From: an uncultured Halomonas sp. | GTDB lineage: Bacteria > Pseudomonadota > Gammaproteobacteria > Pseudomonadales > Halomonadaceae | NCBI RefSeq assembly: GCF_947490095.1 | Contig: NZ_CANLFS010000004.1 | Location: 110,432-174,431 of the forward strand | DNA: 64,000 nt | Reading direction: 5' to 3' | Shown: piece by piece, positions 54,137 through 62,706 of the stretch | How positions within the stretch are numbered: the first letter of the stretch is position 1 | How the letters are laid out: each line of letters starts with the position of its first letter | Position numbers and translations under genes: made by a program | The notes under the pieces: model-generated | Seen by the model: the letters and a program-made list of their open reading frames with translations, nothing else | Database searches by the model: none | Told to the model about the DNA's origin: nothing

Positions 54137-54844
54137 TCAGCAGCCTCGCTTCAGCAGCATCGCCTTGATCTGGCCGATGGCGCGCATCGGATTGAGCCCC
54201 TTGGGGCATACCCAGGTGCAGTTGGCGATCTGCCGACAGCGGAACACGCTGAAGGGGTCATCGAGTTCGGCCAGCCGCTCATCGGTGGCGGTATCACGAC
54301 TGTCGATCAAGAATCGATAGGCCTGAATCAGGCCGGCGGGGCCGATGTACTTGTCCGGGTTCCACCACCAGGAGGGACAGGCCGAGCTGCAGCAGGCACA
54401 CAGGATGCATTCGTAGAGGCCGTCGAGCTTCTCGCGCTCTTCGGGGCTCTGCAAACGCTCCCGGGCGGTCGGCGCCGAGTCATTGATCAGCCAGGGCCGG
54501 ATCTTCTCGAACTGGCGGAAGAACAGCGTCTGGTCGACGACCAGGTCGCGGATGACCGGCATGCCGGGCAGCGGGCGCAGGGTCAGGGTGTCGTCACTGC
54601 CCAGCACCTCCTCCACCGAGGTGACGCAGGCCAGGCCGTTCTTGCCGTTGATGCTCATGCCGTCGGAGCCGCATACCCCCTCGCGGCAGGAGCGCCGGTA
54701 GGTCAGGGTCGCGTCCTGCTGTTTCAGGTGCTCGAGCACGTCGAGCACCATGGCCTTGCGAAAGCGCGCCTCCACCTCGTAGGTTTCCATCTGCGGTAAC
54801 GCATCTTCTTCGGGGTGGTAGCGATAGAGCCGCACCTTGATCAT
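54137..54844 (-). CDS. Solitary succinate dehydrogenase iron-sulfur subunit paralogue (SdhB-like)
   Basis: The 235-residue protein is a full-length SdhB. The [2Fe-2S] cluster region is SCREGVCGSDGMSI with GKNGLAC, where Asp replaces the third cysteine as in E. coli. The [4Fe-4S] and [3Fe-4S] clusters use CILCACCSSACP and CRQIANCTWVCPKG, and the quinone-site tryptophans WWWNPDK are kept. The residue after the first cysteine of the last motif is Arg, where E. coli SdhB, as I recall it, has a quinone-site histidine. No sdhC, sdhD or sdhA is adjacent. Instead it lies between an exported protein and a helical protein gene, downstream of an NsrR-like site. Confidence 0.85.
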   Translation of the reverse strand: MIKVRLYRYHPEEDALPQMETYEVEARFRKAMVLDVLEHLKQQDATLTYRRSCREGVCGSDGMSINGKNGLACVTSVEEVLGSDDTLTLRPLPGMPVIRDLVVDQTLFFRQFEKIRPWLINDSAPTARERLQSPEEREKLDGLYECILCACCSSACPSWWWNPDKYIGPAGLIQAYRFLIDSRDTATDERLAELDDPFSVFRCRQIANCTWVCPKGLNPMRAIGQIKAMLLKRGC

Positions 54845-54889
54845 GGGAATCTCCTGTCGCCCCGTCGCTGACGGGGCCAGCCGGGGCGG

Positions 54890-55234
54890 CTACTCGTCTC
54901 GCCAGTAATCGTTGGCCGCGGCGACGGTCTGAAAGTGAGTGGCGATGACGTGGGAGGCGGCAATCAGGCTGTCCGGGTCCTCGGCATACTCGGGCCGCTG
55001 CGCCTTGCGCACCTCGGCATCGGGTTGCGTGGTCGCCACGCCCTTCTGGGACAGCGTCACCGCCAGCGCGAAGCCTTCCTGGGGCGTCTCGGTGACCAGG
55101 CTGGGCAGCCAGGTGGCGCCATTCGACGCCGCCTCGTGACTGTCCGCGGCGGCAGTGCCGACCACCGCCAGCAGCAGGAGTCCGGCCGCCAGCGGCGCGA
55201 CGGCCAGGCGCGGGAGTCGTGAATGCATGACCAT
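54890..55234 (-). CDS. Small exported protein, unknown function
   Basis: The 114-residue protein has a clear signal peptide (about 1-31, cleaved near GTAAA-DSH) and a mature part of about 83 residues with no cysteines, no haem motif and an acidic helical tail (SLIAASHVIATHFQTVAAAN). The start at 55234 follows GAGGGAAC. It leads the unit with the SdhB-like gene (45 bp downstream) and the helical-protein gene. An NsrR-like site lies 34 bp upstream. No family recognised. Confidence 0.65.
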   Translation of the reverse strand: MVMHSRLPRLAVAPLAAGLLLLAVVGTAAADSHEAASNGATWLPSLVTETPQEGFALAVTLSQKGVATTQPDAEVRKAQRPEYAEDPDSLIAASHVIATHFQTVAAANDYWRDE

Positions 55235-55267
55235 GATGTTCCCTCTTCCAGATTCGCGTCACGGAGA

Positions 55268-55290
55268 AATCTATATTTTCGATACACCTT
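55268..55290. promoter_or_regulatory. NsrR-like site upstream of the exported-protein/SdhB-like unit
   Basis: Read on the minus strand, AAGGTGTATCG, one A, then AAATATAGATT gives 16 of 22 matches to the AAGATGYATTT palindrome described for NsrR. It lies 34-56 bp before the start codon, the same position as at hmp. The degeneracy means the assignment needs testing. Confidence 0.5.
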
Positions 55291-55370
55291 TTAAAGGTAG
55301 CCAAGAAGGCTCCTCCGTCAAGGCATGGCATGGCCACTCCCCCAGCGAATCGGTGCCCGGCGCCCCGGGT

Positions 55371-55399
55371 CGAATCAGGCCGAATCAGGCCGAATCAGA
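55371..55399. repeat. Short 10-bp tandem repeat at the end of the LysR gene
   Basis: CGAATCAGGC occurs at 55371-55380 and 55381-55390, followed by CGAATCAGAT at 55391-55400. The run is bracketed by GGGTCG (55367-55372) and CGACCC (55401-55406). It overlaps the stop codon region of the LysR gene and may slightly alter its C-terminus. Confidence 0.7.
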
Positions 55400-56234
55400 T
55401 CGACCCCTGCATCTGCCGGTAGAGCAGGTCGATGGCCTCCTCCAGCCCGGGGGCTCGACGCTCGCGGGGGTGCACGAGATAGACAGGGTAGGAAAACTCC
55501 GGCATCTCCGGCACCCGCTCGAGGAGCCCCTGCCGGAGATAGGGCTGGACGACGCTCAGGCGAAAGTACCCCATTCCCGAGTGATTCAGCAGGTAGTGCA
55601 GCGCCAGCGGCCCCAGGTTCACCGCGATGACGGGGCTGGCATACTGGGGCAGGGCCGCATCGTGCTCGCGGCGAAACACCTCGCCCCAGTCCACGTAGAG
55701 GTAGGGGGCCGACGGGCCCGAACCCGGCGTACGCACCATGACCAGCCGCTCCTCGCGCAACAGCTCGACCTGCAGGCTGGGCCAGTAGTCCGCCTGGTGC
55801 ACCAGGGCGGCATCGAGGCCGCCATGGGTGAGGCGCTCGTGCAGTGCCTCGCGCTCTCCCACTTCGATACGCACCGCCAGTGACGGCAGGGTATCGCGCA
55901 GCGTATGCAGCCAGCGGGTCAGCAGCGGCTCCCATAGGCTGAGTTCGCCGCCCAGCGTGAGCACCCGCCGTATTCCCCGCGGCAGCGGCAGCTCACGCTG
56001 GGCGGTTTCCCATAGCTGCACCAGCTGCAGGGCATGCTCGGCGAAGCGCTCACCGTCGACGGTCATGGTCACGCCACCGCGGCTGCGCGACAGCAGGCGG
56101 CAGCCCAGCCGCTCCTCCAGCTTGCGCATGCGCATGGTGACCGTGGTCTGGGTCACATGCAGCGACTCGGCCGCCGCACTGAAGCTTTTGCAGCGCAAGA
56201 TTTCCAGGAAAGTTCTCGCCAGCTCGATATCCAT
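55395..56234 (-). CDS. LysR-type regulator divergent from the cbb3-like oxidase operon
   Basis: The 279-residue protein has an N-terminal LysR HTH (residues 1-60; ELARTFLEILRCKSFSAAAE, SLHVTQTTVTMRMRKLEERL) and a substrate-binding domain. It is divergent from the oxidase genes with 193 bp between starts, so it probably regulates them. The effector is unknown. A symmetrical T-N11-A candidate lies directly upstream of its start. Confidence 0.85.
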   Translation of the reverse strand: MDIELARTFLEILRCKSFSAAAESLHVTQTTVTMRMRKLEERLGCRLLSRSRGGVTMTVDGERFAEHALQLVQLWETAQRELPLPRGIRRVLTLGGELSLWEPLLTRWLHTLRDTLPSLAVRIEVGEREALHERLTHGGLDAALVHQADYWPSLQVELLREERLVMVRTPGSGPSAPYLYVDWGEVFRREHDAALPQYASPVIAVNLGPLALHYLLNHSGMGYFRLSVVQPYLRQGLLERVPEMPEFSYPVYLVHPRERRAPGLEEAIDLLYRQMQGSI

Positions 56235-56245
56235 GCGCCCTCTGA

Positions 56246-56260
56246 ATCAATTATTTTGAT
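56246..56260. promoter_or_regulatory. Candidate LysR operator
   Basis: ATCAA-TTATT-TTGAT is an inverted repeat with the T-N11-A frame of LysR operators, 11 bp upstream of the LysR start. It is AT-rich in an otherwise GC-rich region and is followed by an AT-rich promoter-like stretch (56270-56290). Confidence 0.4.
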
Positions 56261-56427
56261 GCAACTCCGGTTTAATTTTCATTATACATTAGCCAATTGT
56301 CTGCCTAGATTGGGGGTGAACTCCATCGTATCGCGCCGTCCGAGCCGCACCGGCCCCAATGTGTCGGTGCGACCATCGATCCTCGATGATGTCCCGGGAC
56401 GCGCGGATACCGAGCCGAAGGCATCTC

Positions 56428-58062
56428 ATGACTCCGACCATTGCGATCCTGCTTATCATCACCTTCCTGGTGTCGACGGTGGGCCTGTTGTTACTCATCT
56501 GGTCCATTGCCACCAACCAGTTCGGTCACGGCCACCTCGCCGCTCGCACCATCTTCCTCGAGGGCGAGGAGGGGCATGGCGAGGACCCCGCCCGCGCCGT
56601 GACGCCCGAGACGACCGACGACAGCATCAGCGCCGACGAGCTCAGGGCCCGGGGACAGGCCGATCTTTCCTCGCGCCGGGCGACCCTGGCCTGGCTAGGC
56701 TCGGCGGTGCTCTGGCTACTGGTGGGCTCCGGCTATGGCCTGCTGACCTCCGCCAAGTTCCACTGGCCCGAGCTGCTGGCCGACAGCGAGTGGCTCACCT
56801 TCGGCCGTGTCCGCCCCATGCACCTCAACGCCGTGACCTATGGCTGGGCCTCCATGGCCGGCGTCGGGACCGCCATCTTCCTGATACCCCGCCTGTTCAA
56901 GACGGCGCTGGTCGGCGGTAGATACGCCCTGACGGGGGCGGGCATCTGGAACCTGGGCATGCTACTGGGCCTGGTGTCGATCAACCTGGGGCTCTCCGAC
57001 GGCGAAGAGTGGCTCGAATTTCCCTGGCAGGTCGATATCCTCTTCGTGGTCGGCGGCGCCCTGTGCGCCATACCGCTGGTGCTCACGGCGGCCAATCGGC
57101 GTGTCGCCCATCTCTATGTCACCAGCTGGTACCTGCTGGCCGCCCTGGTATGGTTTCCCATCCTCTTTTTGCTGGCCAACCTGCCCGGCCTCTTCCCCGG
57201 CGCGTCCGGTGCCACCGTCAACTGGTGGTTCGCCCATAACGTGCTGGGGCTCTGGGTGACCCCCATCGGGGTCGGCATCGCCTACTACATGATTCCCAAG
57301 ATCCTGGGGCGGCCGATCATCTCCTATCAGCTGTCGCTGATCGGCTTCTGGTCGCTGGCGCTGTTCTACAGCCAGGTGGGCATCCATCACCTGGTGGGCG
57401 GGCCGGTGCCGACCTGGCTGGTCACGCTCTCCATCGTCCACAGCGTGATGATGTCGATCCCGGTGATCACCGTCGCCATCAACCATCACGGCACCATGTG
57501 GGGTCATTTCGGCATGCTGCGGCGCTCGCCTACCCTGCGCTTCGTCTGGATCGGCGCGCTGATGTACACCGTCTCGTCGCTGCAGGGCTCCATGGAGGCG
57601 CTGCGCAGCGTCAACGTCATCACCCACTTCACCCACTACACCGTGGGTCACGCCCACCTGGGGATGTACGCCTTCCTCAGCATGATCCTGTTCGGCGCCA
57701 TCTACTTCATCATGCCGCGCCTGCTGAACTGGGAGTGGCCCTGGCGACCCCTCATCACCCTGCACTTCTGGCTGGTCTCGATCGGCATCCTGATCTACGT
57801 CGTGGCACTCTCGGTGGGCGGCTGGCTGCAGGGCCTGTCCCTGCTCGACGCCGACACGCCGTTCATGGACATCGTGCGCCTCACCCTGCCCTACCTGGAG
57901 GCCCGCACCCTGGGCGGAGCCCTGATGACCCTGGGGCATCTGGTATTCGCCGTGCACTTCGTGGCCATGCTGACCCGTCGCGGCAAGGACCGGCCCCAGC
58001 CGACCCTGTTCCGCGCCGGTGAACGCCAGCACAAGCACAGCAGCGTGGAGGTCCAGCAATGA
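56428..58062 (+). CDS. cbb3-type cytochrome oxidase subunit I with CcoS-like N-terminal segment
   Basis: From the ATG at 56428 (GAAGG upstream), the protein has 544 residues. Residues 1-55 form a membrane helix then WSIATNQFGHG and TIFLEGEEGH, resembling the separate maturation protein CcoS. An acidic linker (56-80) follows, then a CcoN core. Key residues are kept: low-spin haem ligand His132 in RPMHLNAV, copper ligand in WWFAHNV, the crosslinked tyrosine six residues before the histidine pair in YSQVGIHH, and haem ligands in VGHAHLG. It should reduce O2, and NO reduction is possible in this family. It overlaps the next gene by 4 bp. Confidence 0.85.
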   Translation: MTPTIAILLIITFLVSTVGLLLLIWSIATNQFGHGHLAARTIFLEGEEGHGEDPARAVTPETTDDSISADELRARGQADLSSRRATLAWLGSAVLWLLVGSGYGLLTSAKFHWPELLADSEWLTFGRVRPMHLNAVTYGWASMAGVGTAIFLIPRLFKTALVGGRYALTGAGIWNLGMLLGLVSINLGLSDGEEWLEFPWQVDILFVVGGALCAIPLVLTAANRRVAHLYVTSWYLLAALVWFPILFLLANLPGLFPGASGATVNWWFAHNVLGLWVTPIGVGIAYYMIPKILGRPIISYQLSLIGFWSLALFYSQVGIHHLVGGPVPTWLVTLSIVHSVMMSIPVITVAINHHGTMWGHFGMLRRSPTLRFVWIGALMYTVSSLQGSMEALRSVNVITHFTHYTVGHAHLGMYAFLSMILFGAIYFIMPRLLNWEWPWRPLITLHFWLVSIGILIYVVALSVGGWLQGLSLLDADTPFMDIVRLTLPYLEARTLGGALMTLGHLVFAVHFVAMLTRRGKDRPQPTLFRAGERQHKHSSVEVQQ

Positions 58063-58679
58063 AGCGTGCCTTAGCGATCATGGTCGGGGCGGCACTCATC
58101 CTGCTGCTGGCCATGCTCACCCTGGTGGCCATGCCCTATGTGCAGTTGTCTTCCGAGGCCGTCCCCGAGCAGCTCGAGCCCTACACCACCGCACAGCAGC
58201 GCGGCCGGGACCTCTACATCGCCAATGGCTGCGTCTACTGCCACAGCCAGCAGCCCCGCGACCCCGGCTTTTCCAATGCCGACAGCGAGCGCGGCTGGGG
58301 GCGGCCCTCGGTCCCCGGCGACTACACCTTCGACCAGCCGCACCTGATGGGGACCATGCGTACCGGGCCCGACCTGTTCAATATCGGGGCGCGTCAACCC
58401 AGCGTGGACTGGCAACTGCTGCACCTCTACAACCCCCGCGCGGTGGTCGAAGACAGCATCATGCCCGCCTATCGCTTCCTGTTCCGCGTGGTCGATAGCC
58501 CCGCCGAGGGCGACCATGTGGTCAAGATACCCGATCCCTACGGTCCCGAGTCGGGCACCGTGGTCGCGACCCGCGAGGCGCTGGAGCTGACCTCCTATCT
58601 GCTGGCCCTGGACCACACCTACCCCGCCTCGACGCTGCCCCAGGCGAAGCCGGCACAGGCGCAAGGAGAAGGCCGATGA
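58059..58679 (+). CDS. cbb3-type oxidase subunit II (mono-haem cytochrome c, CcoO-like)
   Basis: The 206-residue protein has an N-terminal membrane anchor (about 5-28) and a cytochrome c domain with CVYCH (Cys58-His62) followed by SQQPRDPG, typical of CcoO/FixO, and a methionine ligand in DSIMPAYRFLF. It passes electrons from the small cytochrome to subunit I. It overlaps its neighbours on both sides by 4 bp. Confidence 0.88.
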   Translation: MKRALAIMVGAALILLLAMLTLVAMPYVQLSSEAVPEQLEPYTTAQQRGRDLYIANGCVYCHSQQPRDPGFSNADSERGWGRPSVPGDYTFDQPHLMGTMRTGPDLFNIGARQPSVDWQLLHLYNPRAVVEDSIMPAYRFLFRVVDSPAEGDHVVKIPDPYGPESGTVVATREALELTSYLLALDHTYPASTLPQAKPAQAQGEGR

Positions 58680-59260
58680 GTTCCCGCGATACCCAGCGCG
58701 CCCAGCGGCGCGAAAATCCCGAGCCCAGCGAGGGGCAGCGGCCGGTACCGCGCCTGGTGATACTCTGGATCGGCGTATTGCTGGTGTGGGGGGTCGGCTA
58801 CTACGCCTGGCACGTCGGTGCCCCGCTGACCGGCGGCGATAGCCGTACCGCCGTGGTGCAGGAACCGGCCGGCAGTGGCGTGAACGGCGAGAAGCTCTTC
58901 ACCGCCCAGTGCGCCGCCTGCCATCAGCCGACCGGCCAGGGCGTGGCGGGCACCTTTCCCCCGCTGGTCGGCAGCCGCTGGCTGCTGAACGACCCCGCCC
59001 TGCCGGTCGCCATCGTCAACGACGGCCTGAGCGGCCCCATCACGGTGGGTGGCGACGACTACCAGGGCACCATGCCGGCCTTCGGCGACAAGCTCTCCGC
59101 CGAGGAGCTGGCCGCGGTCCTCAGCTATGCCCGCGGCGCCTGGGACAACGACGCCCCGGCGATCGAACCGGCGCGGGTGAAGGAACACCGTGAACGCCAC
59201 GGCGACCACGCCGCCTGGAGCGTGGAGGCGCTCGGCGACAGCTTCACCCTTCCCGAGTGA
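58676..59260 (+). CDS. Membrane-anchored mono-haem cytochrome c (CcoP-like)
   Basis: The 194-residue protein has one membrane helix (about 27-45) and one CAACH haem site (Cys79-His83) with a methionine ligand in GTMPAFGDKLS. Canonical CcoP has two haems, so this is a shortened version. The polar C-terminal 35 residues are unusual. It lies third in the oxidase operon and overlaps the ATPase gene by GTGA. Confidence 0.82.
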   Translation: MSSRDTQRAQRRENPEPSEGQRPVPRLVILWIGVLLVWGVGYYAWHVGAPLTGGDSRTAVVQEPAGSGVNGEKLFTAQCAACHQPTGQGVAGTFPPLVGSRWLLNDPALPVAIVNDGLSGPITVGGDDYQGTMPAFGDKLSAEELAAVLSYARGAWDNDAPAIEPARVKEHRERHGDHAAWSVEALGDSFTLPE

Positions 59261-61473
59261 CCACCGCCGTCTCGAGCCCCACCGGCGGGGCCCAGGCGGC
59301 GCCCCCCGCCGACACCGAGCGGGTGCTGGCGGTCGAGGGCATGCACTGCGCCGGCTGCGCCGCCGCGGTGGAGGCGCGACTCCGCCGCCAACCCGGCGTG
59401 ATCGAGGCCGCCGTCAACTTCACCGCCGACTCCGCCGTGCTGCGCTGGGAGGCCTCCTCGACCTCCTTCGCCCGACTCCAACGCGTCGTGGCCAGGCTCG
59501 GCTATCGGCTACGCGACCCCGACGCGACAGAAGACGCGGACGCCGAGATCGATCCCGTGCGGCGCTCGCTGCAGTGGCGCCTGGCGGTCGCCGTCTTCTT
59601 CGGCATGTGGAGCATGATGCCGTCCCTGCTGATCTACCTGGCGCCCCTGGGCCTGGTGGAACCCGGCGTCACCCGGCCCCTGGCCGTTGTCGCCGGGGTG
59701 ATGGCCGCGCCGGTGCTTCTCTACTCGGGCACCCACTTCTACCGCATCGGCTGGCGCACCCTGCGGGCCGGCGTCCCCGGACTCGACACCCTGATCGGCG
59801 CGGCGGTGATGGCGGCGAGCCTGGTCTCGATATGGCACCTGATTCATGGCTCGTCCGCCGTCTACTTCGACGCCGCGGTGATGCTGATCACCTTCCAGCT
59901 GCTGGCCCGCCTGATCGACAGCGGCGTGCGCCGCCGCGCCTCGGCGATCATTCGCGGCTATCTGAGCCTGACGCCCGAGGAGGTGCGGATATGGCAGCAC
60001 GGCGCCTGGCGCCCCGCGGCGACCCGGGCGGTCGTCCCGGGACAGCGCCTGCGCCTGCAGGCCGGCGAGGAGCTGGCGCTGGACGGGCGCGTGGTGGCCG
60101 GCACCGGCGAGATGGACGTCTCGTCGCTCAGCGGCGAAACCGCACCGCGTCCCGTCGGTCTCGACGCACGGCTGGAGGCCGGCTGTCGCCTGGTCACCGG
60201 CGAGCTCGAGCTGTGCGTGACCGCCGGCGTCGGCGAGCGTCGCCTGGACGCCATCGCCCGCTCGGTGCGCGCCCTGCTCAGCCGCAAGAGTGCCATGCAG
60301 CGACTCGCCGACCGCCTCGCCCGCTGGCTGCTGCCCCTGATCCTGGCGGCCGCGGCCCTGACCGTGGGGCTGGGTATCGCCCAGGGACGGGCGCCGGACC
60401 GGCTCGTCATCGACGGCCTGGCGGTGCTGATCATCGCCTGCCCCTGTGCGCTGAGCCTGGCGATTCCCCTGGTGGTGGTGCTGGGCCACGCCCGCCTCGT
60501 GGCACTGGGCATCCTGTTTCGCGACCCCGCCGCCCTGGAGGCCGCCGCGACGACCGAGGTCGTCGTCTTCGACAAGACCGGCACCCTGACCACCGGCACC
60601 CCTTCACTGGCCTCGATGGAGCCGAGCGAGGCGATATCCCCCGCGGCACTGAGGCAGCTGGCGGCCGACGCCCTGTACGGCGTCACCCATCCGATCGCCG
60701 CGGGGCTCATGGCCGCCACGACCGTCTCGCCGCTCGCCGCCGAGGGCCGGCGCGATATCCGCCCCGGCGGCGGCATTGCCTGGCACCGAGGAGCGACGCT
60801 GACGCTGGCGGGGCGCCACGCCTGGCTGCGCGAGCACGGCATCGCGGTGCCCGCCTGTGAAGACGACGGCATGGTGCTTCACCTGGCGCAAGACGGCCGC
60901 TACCTGGGGCGGCTGCTGTTCCGGGAAACGCTGCGGCCCGACGCCCGGGCCACGGTAGCGCGCCTCCAGGCGGCGGGCTATCCCCTCTATCTGCTCAGCG
61001 GTGACACCCCGCGAGCCTGCGGCGAGATCGCCCATGCCCTGGGTATTCCGGCGGAGCACGTCCTGGCGGGGCGCTCGCCCGAGCAGAAGTCGCGCTTCGT
61101 GGCCTCCCTGGAGCGCCACCGGGGCGTCGCCTTCGTCGGCGACGGCATCAACGACGGCCTGGCCCTGGCCGGCGCGCGCCTGGGCATCGCCGCGGGCGAG
61201 GCCAGCGTCACGGCGAGCCAGGCCGCCGCGGTGACGCTGCCGGACGGCCTGGCCCGCATTCCCGACACCCTGCACCTGGCCCGGCGCGCGCGCCGACTGA
61301 TGCGCGGCAACCTGGTCTGGGCGGTCGGCTACAACACCCTGGCGATTCCGCTGGCCATGGCCGGCTGGATCGCCCCGGTCATCGCCGCCGTGGCGATGAC
61401 GCTCAGCAGCCTGTGTGTCCTGGCCAACAGCCTGCGCATCCGACACGGGCGAGGCGGCGTCGACGCGCCGTGA
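59257..61473 (+). CDS. ccoI: Copper-translocating P1B-type ATPase (CcoI/FixI-like)
   Basis: The 738-residue protein starts at GTG. An N-terminal metal-binding domain has GMHCAGC (Cys31, Cys34). It carries the actuator motif SSLSGET, the ion channel CPCALSLA lacking the usual following threonine-proline as in FixI, the phosphorylation site DKTGTLTTG (Asp439) and the hinge GDGINDGLALA. CcoI-type ATPases supply copper to cbb3 oxidase rather than giving resistance. The position directly after the oxidase subunits supports this. Confidence 0.88.
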   Translation: MTTAVSSPTGGAQAAPPADTERVLAVEGMHCAGCAAAVEARLRRQPGVIEAAVNFTADSAVLRWEASSTSFARLQRVVARLGYRLRDPDATEDADAEIDPVRRSLQWRLAVAVFFGMWSMMPSLLIYLAPLGLVEPGVTRPLAVVAGVMAAPVLLYSGTHFYRIGWRTLRAGVPGLDTLIGAAVMAASLVSIWHLIHGSSAVYFDAAVMLITFQLLARLIDSGVRRRASAIIRGYLSLTPEEVRIWQHGAWRPAATRAVVPGQRLRLQAGEELALDGRVVAGTGEMDVSSLSGETAPRPVGLDARLEAGCRLVTGELELCVTAGVGERRLDAIARSVRALLSRKSAMQRLADRLARWLLPLILAAAALTVGLGIAQGRAPDRLVIDGLAVLIIACPCALSLAIPLVVVLGHARLVALGILFRDPAALEAAATTEVVVFDKTGTLTTGTPSLASMEPSEAISPAALRQLAADALYGVTHPIAAGLMAATTVSPLAAEGRRDIRPGGGIAWHRGATLTLAGRHAWLREHGIAVPACEDDGMVLHLAQDGRYLGRLLFRETLRPDARATVARLQAAGYPLYLLSGDTPRACGEIAHALGIPAEHVLAGRSPEQKSRFVASLERHRGVAFVGDGINDGLALAGARLGIAAGEASVTASQAAAVTLPDGLARIPDTLHLARRARRLMRGNLVWAVGYNTLAIPLAMAGWIAPVIAAVAMTLSSLCVLANSLRIRHGRGGVDAP

Positions 61474-61509
61474 CCGCCCCACCATCCATGCCTCTCGAAG
61501 GGTCCCATC

Positions 61510-62706
61510 ATGTCCCATACTCCGACGCCTCGCCTCGGCCCCGCCACCCGGGCCATTCACGGCCAGCGGCAGCGCGATGCCTTCGGCAGCCCGCACATGC
61601 CGATCTACGACACCACCACCTTCGCCTATCCGGACAGCGCGGCGCTGCGCGAGGTGGCGGAGGGGCGTCGACGCGGACCCCTCTACTCGCGCTACGGTCA
61701 GAACCCCACCCTCTTCGCCCTGGAGGAGACCCTGGCCGCCCTGGAACAGGCCGAGACGGCCTGGGCCTTCTCCTCCGGCATGGCGGCCATCGGCGCGCTG
61801 ATGCTCACCCACGGCCGCCACGGCATCGTCTGCCTCGGCGAGGCCTATGGCGGCACCATGGCCCTGCTCGAGCGGCAGTTGCCGTCCCTCGGCATCACGA
61901 CCCACTGCCTGGTCGACGGCCATGACACCGAGGCCCTCGAGGCGCTTCTCGCCTCGGGCATCAAGCTGGTCTATCTGGAGACACCCACCAACCCGACGCT
62001 GCGGCTGATCGATATCGCCGCGGTCGCCGAACAGGCCCACCGTCACGGCGCCCTGGTGGCGGTAGACGGCACCTTCGCCACGCCCATGCTGCAGCGGCCG
62101 CTGGCGCTGGGCGCCGACCTGGTGGTGCACAGCGCCACCAAGTACCTGGGCGGCCACAGCGACCTGACCGCCGGGGCGATCATGGGCGCCGCCGAGCTCC
62201 TCGAGCCCATCTGGCCATGGCGGCAGAACCTGGGCACGGCGCTGTCGCCGCAGGCGGCGTCGCTGCTGTCACGCAGCCTGCGCACCCTGGCCCTGCGGAT
62301 CGAGCGCCACAGCGCCTCCGCCCTGACGATCGCCGAGGCCCTGGTCGATCATCCCGCCATCGAGCGGGTGTTCTATCCCGGCCTGGCGACCCATCCCGGA
62401 CACGACCTGGCCTGCCGTCAGATGTCGGGGTTCGGCGGCATGCTCGGCATCGAGATCAAGGGCGGCGGAGAGGCCGCCGCCCGCGTCGCCGACCGGCTGG
62501 CGCTGTTCGCCCTGGCGCCCAGCCTGGGCGGCGCCGAGAGCCTGGTGACCCAGCCCTGCACCACCTCCCATGCCGACCTGTCGCCCCAGGCCCGCGCCCG
62601 GCGCGGCATCGGCGACGGCCTGCTGCGGCTGTCGGTCGGCCTGGAGGAGGCCGAGGACCTGCTCACCGACCTGGGCCAGGCGCTGGATGCGGAGGCGACG
62701 GCCTGA
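61510..62706 (+). CDS. Cys/Met-metabolism PLP enzyme (cystathionine gamma-synthase/lyase family)
   Basis: The 398-residue protein is a full-length fold-type-I enzyme of the Cys/Met family: PIYDTTTFAY, LYSRYGQNPTLFALEETLAA, the SSGMAAI cofactor loop, YLETPTNPTLR and the PLP lysine Lys211 in HSATKYLGGHSD. The specific activity (gamma-synthase, O-acyl-homoserine sulfhydrylase or gamma-lyase) cannot be read from the sequence. It follows the copper ATPase by 36 bp and overlaps the next gene by one base, so it is co-transcribed with a transporter that could export a sulfur product such as sulfite. Confidence 0.85.
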   Translation: MSHTPTPRLGPATRAIHGQRQRDAFGSPHMPIYDTTTFAYPDSAALREVAEGRRRGPLYSRYGQNPTLFALEETLAALEQAETAWAFSSGMAAIGALMLTHGRHGIVCLGEAYGGTMALLERQLPSLGITTHCLVDGHDTEALEALLASGIKLVYLETPTNPTLRLIDIAAVAEQAHRHGALVAVDGTFATPMLQRPLALGADLVVHSATKYLGGHSDLTAGAIMGAAELLEPIWPWRQNLGTALSPQAASLLSRSLRTLALRIERHSASALTIAEALVDHPAIERVFYPGLATHPGHDLACRQMSGFGGMLGIEIKGGGEAAARVADRLALFALAPSLGGAESLVTQPCTTSHADLSPQARARRGIGDGLLRLSVGLEEAEDLLTDLGQALDAEATA

